Program-made: the position numbers and the translations under genes
NCBI GenBank assembly: GCA_021108275.1
Contig: JAIORD010000044.1
Span: 1-64,000 of the forward strand
Direction of reading: 5' to 3'
DNA from: Methanococcoides sp.
GTDB lineage: Archaea > Halobacteriota > Methanosarcinia > Methanosarcinales > Methanosarcinaceae
DNA length: 64,000 nt
Notes under the pieces: model-generated
Database searches by the model: none
The model's input: only the letters and a program-made list of their open reading frames with translations
What the model was told of the DNA's origin: nothing
Shown: in pieces, positions 57,091-64,000 of the stretch
How positions within the stretch are numbered: position 1 is the first letter of the stretch
Layout of the letters: every line of letters begins with the position of its first letter

Positions 57091-58143
57091 TCATCTACCA
57101 TTCGGGTCGAAATTAATTTTCACTTTTTGACCTTTGTTTTTATCATTTTTTTGACTTCCTTTTCGGCTTCTAGTAGAGGATTTCGATTTCATTGGCACAG
57201 GTGCTTTTGACTTAGACCCATACGGGATTCTCGCTAGCTCCCCAATGTTTTCACTACTTATTATAAATCCATCCGAGAGGTAGTCGCTGATAAAGAGTTT
57301 GCAATGGAGAACTTCTTTCCTGTCGGTAATCTTTTCTAAAAGGCCTAAGTTCACACTTGGATTTCCCTGTGCAACTGGAAGTATGAAAACATCTTTTCCA
57401 AAGATAAATTCCAAAACACCATTTGGTTTTTTGTAAAGAGCATAATGAATTAAAGTATCAAAAAAGACATCATCCAACAATTTTCCATTATAACTACGAG
57501 CTAAAGGTTTACGGTTTACAGATTTATCATTTCTTTGTTGTTTTTCATCTTCAGCTGATACATATACATTTCTGTAGATAATTTCCGGTGGCTTGCTTTC
57601 CAGAAATTCAATTTCTTCACGTAATTTTGCAATCATCCCATCTTTTCCGCCAGGCAAGCTCTGTTCTGAAGATTCATTATTATTTTCAATGGCTTTCGGT
57701 TTACTTTCATTGCCTATATCACAGATATTGGAATCTTCCTGCTTAATTATAGTAGTTACATTGTCACTTTTCATTCTATTTGCGATTTCTGAGGCTTTTT
57801 GTTGTACAATATCTGAATCCTCAAGCATTGCATTTGCTATCAGTACAGCCTTTTCTTCAATTTTTTGTATTCTTCGGTTAATTGCAAAAAATTCGTTCTC
57901 TGCATGCATTTTCCCAAGTGAAGTAACAGAATAGAGTGCAGGTCTATCTTTATTGATAACTTCAAGATAACCTCGCTTTTTATAATCATACAACAAACTT
58001 CGTAAAGAGTTATATGTGCCTCTATAGTTGCTTTTTTCGTAAATTGCTTCAGAAGTATAGGAATTTTCGTTATTTAGTATCGTTGTTAATATTAATTTTT
58101 TTACTATGAATGGGGGATAATTTTGAGTCATGATTATAATCAC
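57091..58143 (-). CDS. Winged-helix and coiled-coil protein, possible plasmid/segregation factor
   Basis: 350 residues. An N-terminal winged helix (about residues 10-80, SEAIYEKSNYRGTYNSLRSL) is followed by a coiled coil around FAINRRIQKIEEKAVLIANA. The C-terminal domain has YNGKLLDDVFFDTLIHYALY and ends in a basic low-complexity tail KAPVPMKSKSSTRSRKGSQK. Such DNA-binding plus coiled-coil proteins occur beside replication genes of plasmids, but the role here is unproven. Confidence 0.6.
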   Translation of the reverse strand: MIIIMTQNYPPFIVKKLILTTILNNENSYTSEAIYEKSNYRGTYNSLRSLLYDYKKRGYLEVINKDRPALYSVTSLGKMHAENEFFAINRRIQKIEEKAVLIANAMLEDSDIVQQKASEIANRMKSDNVTTIIKQEDSNICDIGNESKPKAIENNNESSEQSLPGGKDGMIAKLREEIEFLESKPPEIIYRNVYVSAEDEKQQRNDKSVNRKPLARSYNGKLLDDVFFDTLIHYALYKKPNGVLEFIFGKDVFILPVAQGNPSVNLGLLEKITDRKEVLHCKLFISDYLSDGFIISSENIGELARIPYGSKSKAPVPMKSKSSTRSRKGSQKNDKNKGQKVKINFDPNGR

Positions 58144-59314
58144 CTTTAAACGGTTCGATAAATTTTATGAAAAATATCTATTTTGAAAGTTTGTCAGCGT
58201 CTAAATCACTGACAACATAATTTAGAATGTTTCAAAACAATATAAAACTTTCTTAAAAAATATAAATATTGAATATGCAAATTGCATAAGTTCCGTATTT
58301 AGCTTTTCCAAAAAATGCCCAGGTAACCAAAGCTGGAATAATGTCTTGAAAATTCATACAAGTAGATGGTGTCAATTTGCTATTTAATTTCCAAAAAATG
58401 CTATGATAAGAAGGTGTCTATTTACCTGCATAATTTTGACAATCCATTCAAAAAGCAAGTTTAGTCTTCTTTATGTAAGTGGCTCAGAATGCTCAGAATG
58501 CTTTGTACGACGATGTGGAGTGGTGGATAGGGTAAGGAGTAGGCTTCAGAATTTAAACCTCTGAAATATGAAGAATATACAGTGAAAGCAGAACAATATC
58601 TGCAATACATTTTAATTCTCTCCCCATCAATTCAACTATGTTTGAAGCTTCTTTTTTGATTAAAAACGGCTCTGTAGGAATCCTTCATATCAAGGAATTT
58701 AGAGCAATGTAGATGAATCGATTAACTACATATGAAAGCAGGTGAACATCGATATTTCCTTTATATGTGGTACATATATTATAGAGGATTTGTACAAAGC
58801 CTTACTTTGAAGAAACTTAAAATTTGATTGGAATTTACTCAAATATTCATTTTCAAAAATTATATGGGATAAATTAGTTACTCAAAATATATCTTAAAAA
58901 TAGTTTCCAATAAATAGCTTACTGATATCATTTTACTTGAAATTTATGGAAATATCCAAAAAAGTCTGTAAAACAAATATTACCTTAATAAGAGCTGACA
59001 ATGTTCGAGTAAGGCATTGAATTCAAATATATAAAAAAACTTATTTTCATTTATTCCAGATTTTAGAGTAAATCGAATGATAAATTACACACGAAATTGA
59101 TTTTAGATTTACTAATATTTTAAGCAAAAATAACTTATTTTTAATTAAATTATATAAGAAACAGTGTCAAAAACAAGTTGGTTTTATTTAGATTTTAAGT
59201 AATTTTCGAATTTTTAAGTAAACCACATAAGAAGGAACAAAAAAGAAAAAGTTGATTCCAATAAATAGAATCAACTCAATGCAACTTTTATATTTCGGTT
59301 AAAAGAGCCTTCTA
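58144..59314. other. Long noncoding AT-rich region, candidate replication origin
   Basis: 1.17 kb with no credible gene, between the winged-helix gene and the D5/P4-type primase. It has short repeats (CCAAAAAATGC at 58309 and 58391; a 10-bp tandem GCTCAGAAT-type repeat at 58483-58501) and many A/T tracts. The position next to the helicase would suit an origin, but I see no clear iteron array. Confidence 0.4.
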
Positions 59315-61078
59315 TTACGGATTCACAGGAATTGAAATATTTGATGAAACTTTACTAGCCTCAAAAGGTCCATCTTTAATTTCCACTCTATCATCACATA
59401 CAAGTTTTATTCCAATATAGCAGTAAGGTCTTTTGCCATAAGTTGCCTGTTTTGGGCTTATATTTATCCCAACTTTTTTACAGCCAGAAATTATTTCCTT
59501 GCTAAATATTGTTTTTCCTTTACTCGGTAACCCATGTTCTTTCGCATACGATTTGTAAATATCATACACTAAGTCTTTCTCAACGAGATTACCTTCCACG
59601 CCAATTATCCTATCTTTTATGAAATTTTCAACAGGATTCGTTTTTTTGGCATATAGTTTGGCAGTTTCATTGCAAGAAATACTGTGTGAAAACTTCTTGT
59701 TCTTTAACAACCTTTGAAGTCCTTCAATAGCCCATGTTAATATACCTGTTAATGCTTCAGGCGTGGTGCATTTTCCTTCTAAGTCGACAATCGTATTTTT
59801 ATCGCCTTCTTTAAACGAGTTTGGAAAATCTAAAACAATAAGCCTTCTAAGAAAACCCATTGTCTGGTCAGTTGATTCAGGCAATTCATTCCCTGCAAAC
59901 ACCAATTTTGCACGATTTTTAAAACTGAATGGTTGCCCGTATTTCCATTGTGCTGTAATAGTATCCCTTCCAGTCAGTTTTTTTAGATTTTTGGTAGCTT
60001 TGATTGTACCATTTCCAATATCGCCACATATGTTAACCCATTTTTTGTCAAGTGTACATAATGTGAATTTGTCATTTGATGCAATCTCTTCCAGCGACAA
60101 TGAACTACAATTCGATTCCCCCAAGAAACGCTCAAGTATAGTTAATCCTGTACCTTTTCCGTTTCCACCATCGCCATTCAAGAAAAGAAATTTTGCCAAT
60201 GGGTAGCCGTTGTAAAGACAATAACCAAACCATTCCTGGAAAATGTCTATTTCCCATTCAATTCCTTTGAAAGTAGAGTCAAGGTAAAATTTGAATTCTT
60301 TAACTAAATCTGCGTTCTTATCATAGTGCATGTCCAATTTAGTTGTGAATTTTTCATCGGGGATATGAGGTCTTAATTCACCTGTTATAACATTTAATAT
60401 TCCATTATTGACCACAATACAATCTTTATCCGAATCCATTTCGTTTCGGTCAATGCTGGATGTGTATTCCAGACGATGAAGAGTATTTGCAATATCGCTC
60501 TTTAAAAATTTGGTTTTAAATTTAGAATATGCTCCTTCAGCGATTAGATTTTCGATTTTTGTGATGGCACCAGCGCTTGTATATATTCCATCCTGATAAA
60601 GCAACACTTCCCTTGAATCAGCTATACATAAAACATGATGAGTTTCCCTAATATAATCAGAAATTTCCCATACCATGTCTTCTTTTTTTGGCTTTTTAGC
60701 ATTTGTACCTAAATTAGCCAACTGTACAAGTTCAAATAATTCCTTCGCATCATCCAATGGAATTTTGAATGTACTGCAAAGTCCCTTTATTATTTCATCC
60801 ATTTTATGATTAGATGCAACAGGCGATTCTAGGGTCTGGAGAGCTTTTGTTGCTTCATCTTCACTTAAACCAAATTCGTTAACTATCATCTGAACTTTTT
60901 GAGAATGGAATACTGAATTTTCTTTTAAAGAAGTCACAAATGAACTGTTCTTTTTTGATATATCTACTGCAAATTCGTCATCTTGGCAAAGCTTAAGTAG
61001 TTTGATTTCATCAGTATTACTTGTATCTTTAACATCTAGTGCACTGGCATGCACTGATTTTTCAATTTCATTTGTCAT
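59315..61078 (-). CDS. D5/P4-type primase-helicase (SF3)
   Basis: 587 residues. About residues 140-300 are a D5_N-like region (DYIRETHHVLCIADSREVLL). The SF3 helicase has Walker A FLNGDGGNGKGTG (residues 299-311), and motif C is near KLVFAGNELPESTDQ. The C-terminal winged part includes SKGKTIFSKEI. It is the replication initiator/helicase of many plasmids, viruses and integrated elements. The start overlaps the end of the upstream RHH gene by 11 bases, so they are co-translated. Confidence 0.88.
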   Translation of the reverse strand: MTNEIEKSVHASALDVKDTSNTDEIKLLKLCQDDEFAVDISKKNSSFVTSLKENSVFHSQKVQMIVNEFGLSEDEATKALQTLESPVASNHKMDEIIKGLCSTFKIPLDDAKELFELVQLANLGTNAKKPKKEDMVWEISDYIRETHHVLCIADSREVLLYQDGIYTSAGAITKIENLIAEGAYSKFKTKFLKSDIANTLHRLEYTSSIDRNEMDSDKDCIVVNNGILNVITGELRPHIPDEKFTTKLDMHYDKNADLVKEFKFYLDSTFKGIEWEIDIFQEWFGYCLYNGYPLAKFLFLNGDGGNGKGTGLTILERFLGESNCSSLSLEEIASNDKFTLCTLDKKWVNICGDIGNGTIKATKNLKKLTGRDTITAQWKYGQPFSFKNRAKLVFAGNELPESTDQTMGFLRRLIVLDFPNSFKEGDKNTIVDLEGKCTTPEALTGILTWAIEGLQRLLKNKKFSHSISCNETAKLYAKKTNPVENFIKDRIIGVEGNLVEKDLVYDIYKSYAKEHGLPSKGKTIFSKEIISGCKKVGINISPKQATYGKRPYCYIGIKLVCDDRVEIKDGPFEASKVSSNISIPVNP

Positions 61079-61235
61079 TTCTACTCACATCGTAGTTTTT
61101 ATTTTCTAATTTTTTTATTTCTTCTTTCATTAATTTGTTTAAGTACCTACTACGTGGTATCATTCTTTTTTCAATGGCATTATCAAAGTCAACCAAAACA
61201 TCGTGGTCAACTGAAATTACAATTTTCTTTTTCAT
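61068..61235 (-). CDS. Small ribbon-helix-helix regulator
   Basis: A 55-residue protein: MKKKIVISVDHDVLVDFDNA, then IEKRMIPRSRYLNKLMKEEI, then KKLENKNYDVSRNDK. The beta strand and helix-turn-helix pattern is typical of RHH/CopG repressors. The last codons overlap the primase start. A nested palindrome lies in its promoter region, so it probably represses replication of the element. Confidence 0.75.
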   Translation of the reverse strand: MKKKIVISVDHDVLVDFDNAIEKRMIPRSRYLNKLMKEEIKKLENKNYDVSRNDK

Positions 61236-61637
61236 TTTTTCACCTAATTTTTAAATTTAATTTATAGAAGTTTATGTATAAATATACATTAATACTTCTA
61301 GGTATTGAGACCGTTGAAGTTAGATATATATATTTTGGGTCGCCCAATTACGATTTTGTAATCTGCAAAAATTGCACATGCTATGACATAAACCAATTAT
61401 TTGAAAAGTAATATGTCCCTTTCGTAGTTAATTTTTAAACATTAAAAAAGCATTTTAATTTTTGAAAATATTGACGAACTCGGTTACGTCCTTTGTCAAT
61501 TTTTGTCAACAAGATAAGAGAATCGAAAAATCAAACTATAATGCATAATTTAAAAAAGAGTAAGTGGGAAGAGGCATAAGAATCATCTGAATTTTTAACA
61601 GAATAGATTCAGATGAAAAATATGATTGTTTTGCGGA
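61236..61637. other. Intergenic with operator-like palindrome
   Basis: Holds the RHH gene promoter and nested palindrome (61265-61300). The rest is AT-rich without a gene. Confidence 0.5.
61265..61300. promoter_or_regulatory. Nested palindromic operator
   Basis: TAGAAGT (61265-61271) and ACTTCTA (61294-61300) are inverted. Inside them ATGTATA-AA-TATACAT (61274-61289) is a perfect palindrome. It sits 30-65 bases before the RHH start, where a TATA box is expected. Confidence 0.6.
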
Positions 61638-62963
61638 TTAAACTTGTTGCACTTGACGTTCTGCTTCTAAAATATCAAGACGCCCTTTGTAGCCATTTAG
61701 TATCCCTTGGTATGTAACTACAAGTTTACTCATGTTGGACATATCCACATGCATGGAGTTTACTTTGTCTATCTCTTGTCTTAACAATAGTTCATTATCA
61801 TCTTTGACCTTTTCTATTTCTTCAATTTGCTTTTCCAAAGCCGTGTAATTATCATCTTTTATTGTAATGGTCTGTGTATTCTCAAAGGTGAACGCATTAA
61901 GATAGGTCATGTAAAGCTTTTTGGCAGCTGCTGTAGTAGGAAAAAAGTATGTTTTCTTATTAATATCAATTTTTTTGCCACATAGATAGTCCTTAAAGAT
62001 TTCATTACAGCCTGCCGATAGTAATTTAGTAGAAAAATATTTTCTAAATGAATGACTATGGAACTTACAATATGTGTTCTTTTCAGGATTGAATCCACAT
62101 TTTATTGAAAGGCTTTTCATGGACTTGATGAAGGCATTTTCATCCAATGCTCTGATACTATCATCGAGAGTTTCTAAATATTTACTACTAATTTGTTCAT
62201 TTACAAAAAGAAAATCATCATCACTATTGACTTTGCGTTTATTGTGCCAATCCTGTTGAATATGTTTTTTACTTGATGTTCCGTAACCATTGCGATAATT
62301 CAGATATTGTCTTATAGCCCTTGTTGCTTCAGGTGATAAGAATGTTTCAAAAGGTATATCGGTTTTCTTTCTGTTAAGGGTCAAAGTAGTGATATTATTT
62401 TCATCAATATCTTTTGTTGCTTGCCCCACACTTAATTTAAGAATGTCACTGATAGCTAATCCACTGGATGTTCCAATATATATTACAGTTTTTTGTGTTA
62501 GATTAGCATTTGCCAATGCAATTTCCAATTCTTCCTTTTCAGGAACTCCAATATTTCCAGCCTTTCCAGATGATTTTATTGGCTTGATTGATGTTGGAAT
62601 TGCAATATCATGTGATTTATAGAACCCATTGATAACAGAAACTTGTTGTTTCACAGATGATTGTGCTAATGATTTTTGTTTAGAACCATCGGGATATGTA
62701 CCACCCTTTAATAAAAAATCCTGATATAATAGCAAATTTACTTTAATCGACCTATCCCGCATTGGAACACATTCTTCTTCAGCACCTGCTTCTTTGATTA
62801 ATTCGGTTGGTGACTTCTCAGTGAATCGCACATAAGAGTGCATAATGCATAAGTGTGTTTTAGTTGTAGCATCAGATTTTGCAACGTTGAGAAGCCAGAG
62901 TTTTACTTTCGTATCATTATAAAGCGTTTTTAAATTTTCACTAATCTTGAATTGTCTCTTCAT
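61638..62963 (-). CDS. int: Tyrosine integrase
   Basis: The 441-residue site-specific recombinase has a SAM-like core-binding domain (about residues 70-125). The catalytic part has LNRKKTDIPF (Lys), HSHSFRKYFSTKL (His304, Arg307), CGKK (His/Trp position is Lys) and TYFFPT (Tyr339). The first catalytic Arg is not evident: the usual GLR block reads SSGLAISDIL. A coiled coil occupies about residues 365-440. It lies about 100 bp inside the right att repeat, as expected for the element's integrase. Catalysis may be weakened or the family divergent. Confidence 0.85.
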   Translation of the reverse strand: MKRQFKISENLKTLYNDTKVKLWLLNVAKSDATTKTHLCIMHSYVRFTEKSPTELIKEAGAEEECVPMRDRSIKVNLLLYQDFLLKGGTYPDGSKQKSLAQSSVKQQVSVINGFYKSHDIAIPTSIKPIKSSGKAGNIGVPEKEELEIALANANLTQKTVIYIGTSSGLAISDILKLSVGQATKDIDENNITTLTLNRKKTDIPFETFLSPEATRAIRQYLNYRNGYGTSSKKHIQQDWHNKRKVNSDDDFLFVNEQISSKYLETLDDSIRALDENAFIKSMKSLSIKCGFNPEKNTYCKFHSHSFRKYFSTKLLSAGCNEIFKDYLCGKKIDINKKTYFFPTTAAAKKLYMTYLNAFTFENTQTITIKDDNYTALEKQIEEIEKVKDDNELLLRQEIDKVNSMHVDMSNMSKLVVTYQGILNGYKGRLDILEAERQVQQV

Positions 62964-63059
62964 AAAATCACCATTATTATATCTTTAGTATTAATATATT
63001 AATTTAATAGATATAAATATTTTGGAAGAAATGTAAAATATGGAAATCTAACCTAATGT

Positions 63060-63073
63060 TTACTATTAAAGCT
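63060..63073 (+). repeat. Putative attR, 14-bp direct repeat
   Basis: TTACTATTAAAGCT, same orientation as 27105-27118. The flanking CTAACCTAATG forms an inverted match with AAGGTTAC beside attL (TAACCT/AGGTTA), as in a rebuilt attP. Confidence 0.65.
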
Positions 63074-63112
63074 TTCCATCATGAAAGCAGAATCATACAG
63101 CGCAGTATACCA

Positions 63113-63886
63113 TCATTTAAGGAGAGATAACTGTAGCATCATGGATATCAGTATCAAAAGCAAGCCGAATATCTTTTTGAAATAGTTCTCAAAGAAACCA
63201 CTAAGGGATGAAACTCTAAGGTACATTAGATGAGAACCTAGCTGACCTCCGATAAAGGCCACGATCCCAAGGATCGCAAGCGTATGAAGCTCTATCCGGG
63301 CATTACCTATGTGTGAAAGGAATCCGGAAAGAGAAGAGAACAGCACCACCAAAGCAGATGTTGCAGGGGCACGTCTGACACCAAATCCCAGGAACACGAG
63401 TATAGGTACAAGGAAAATCCCGCCGCCTATGCCCAGCAATCCTGCTATGGAACCTATGACCAGACCTGCTATTATCCCGATAGCCAAACGTTCCTTTACA
63501 CCCAGGTTAGAAGCAGTATCATTCTCCCCCATATCTTTTGAGAGTATCATAAGTACACAGGCAGCAGCTACGACCACACTGAAAATATGAAGGACCAACT
63601 CTTCCGGAATAGACGTTGAGACATAAGCACCCAAAGGTGCAGCTATTGCAGAGGATAAGATGAACGGTGCTGCTGTGGGTAGATCAACTGTCTTTTTCCT
63701 CAGGTAAGTAACGGATGCAGAAGCAGTTGTGACCACATTGAGCATGAGAGCCATTGCAATGGCAGTTATCAGATCGATCCCTAGCCAATAGAACAGTGGC
63801 ACATAGATAACAGCACCACCCATTCCGAGAAATGAGAAAAGGATAGAAAGCAATAGCACCAATGCAACCAGAGTAAGAGGATCCAT
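63113..63886 (-). CDS. TauE/SafE family sulfite/anion exporter
   Basis: From ATG 63886 the protein is 257 residues. It has seven to eight hydrophobic segments and two family repeats with conserved Gly pairs, FSFLGMGGAVIYVPL and GSIAGLLGIGGGIFLVPILV. TauE/SafE proteins export sulfite, sulfonates or similar anions; the substrate here is unknown. The host-like base composition resumes here. It is the first gene right of the integrated element. Confidence 0.9.
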   Translation of the reverse strand: MDPLTLVALVLLLSILFSFLGMGGAVIYVPLFYWLGIDLITAIAMALMLNVVTTASASVTYLRKKTVDLPTAAPFILSSAIAAPLGAYVSTSIPEELVLHIFSVVVAAACVLMILSKDMGENDTASNLGVKERLAIGIIAGLVIGSIAGLLGIGGGIFLVPILVFLGFGVRRAPATSALVVLFSSLSGFLSHIGNARIELHTLAILGIVAFIGGQLGSHLMYLRVSSLSGFFENYFKKIFGLLLILISMMLQLSLLK

Positions 63887-63909
63887 AATATCGTTTTTCC
63901 AGGAATATA

Positions 63910-64000
63910 TCAATTCTTTGTCACATATGCATTATGGAACAGTTCCATCTGATCCCTGCCACCTACAACTGCAACCACATCCCCAAGTTCAAGGACAAAA
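63910..64000 (-). CDS. End of TrkA-C domain protein, partial
   Basis: Only the last 30 codons are present (FVLELGDVVAVVGGRDQMEL then FHNAYVTKN). This is the C-terminal RCK/TrkA-C fold typical of potassium channels and cation antiporters. The rest lies beyond the window. Confidence 0.7.
   Translation of the reverse strand, partial: FVLELGDVVAVVGGRDQMELFHNAYVTKN

Larger units (their letters stand above)
27105..63073. mobile_element. Integrated genetic element, about 36 kb
   Basis: The bounds are two copies of TTACTATTAAAGCT in the same orientation. A tyrosine integrase lies just inside the right end, next to a D5/P4-like primase-helicase and an RHH regulator. The interior is visibly more AT-rich than pheT on the left and the TauE gene on the right. 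Cargo is mostly defence and nuclease genes plus decayed fragments. No capsid, portal or terminase genes are recognisable, so it is more like an integrative plasmid or defence island than an intact provirus. Whether it still moves is unknown. Confidence 0.78.

Overview
The window reads as chromosomal DNA of a methylotrophic methanogenic archaeon of the Methanosarcinaceae type (Methanolobus, Methanococcoides or a relative; inferred from gene content, not from a database search). Pointers are an AglB/STT3 oligosaccharyltransferase, archaeal PheT, PurS, Dph6, an archaeal type IV pilus ATPase and membrane pair, a PGF-CTERM-tailed octaheme cytochrome c, and a tRNA-Arg with a bulge-helix-bulge intron. 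None of the roughly 50 intact reading frames I checked ends in TAG; all end in TAA or TGA. This fits a pyrrolysine-using genome, and one gene at the left edge has an in-frame TAG at codon 33.

Layout. (1) About 1-7420: surface glycan and N-glycosylation locus. A tandem methyltransferase, a GT-B glycosyltransferase, a UDP-GlcNAc 2-epimerase and an NAD-dependent sugar epimerase lie on the minus strand, divergent from aglB. (2) About 7500-26930: ordinary host backbone. It holds a decayed YfcE-type phosphoesterase, a macrodomain protein, a DUF401 membrane protein, a CCG-domain Fe-S protein, pyruvate kinase, the octaheme cytochrome, dph6, an asparagine-synthase-like gene without its N-terminal Cys, a TPR protein, a CDP-alcohol phosphatidyltransferase with a probable N-terminal frameshift, purS-purQ, rnhB, the pilus pair and pheT. 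(3) 26976-27071: intron-containing tRNA-Arg(UCG).

(4) About 27105-63073: an AT-rich integrated element of about 36 kb. It is bounded by a 14-bp direct repeat 34 bp upstream of the tRNA gene and just beyond a tyrosine integrase. Next to the integrase are a D5/P4-type primase-helicase and a small ribbon-helix-helix regulator with a nested palindrome at its promoter. The cargo is a defence island: a helicase-nuclease/Mod/Res three-gene operon, a two-gene CBASS (CD-NTase plus Cap15-like effector), a SNF2 helicase, a serine recombinase, a DUF6884-like/GIY-YIG pair, PD-(D/E)XK nucleases, and a HARE-HTH/GIY-YIG nuclease. There are also remnants of hsdM, a YgjP-type peptidase and other genes. Its most striking gene encodes twelve tandem C2H2 zinc fingers, an arrangement normally seen in eukaryotes, divergent from a second zinc-ribbon/C2H2 gene.

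(5) About 63110-64000: host backbone resumes with a TauE/SafE transporter and the end of a TrkA-C-domain gene.

How the parts fit. The glycan genes probably feed AglB-dependent modification of S-layer or pilus proteins. The cytochrome is probably anchored at the cell surface. The element carries its own integration and replication genes plus several layered anti-mobile-element systems. The remnants show repeated gain and loss of modules.
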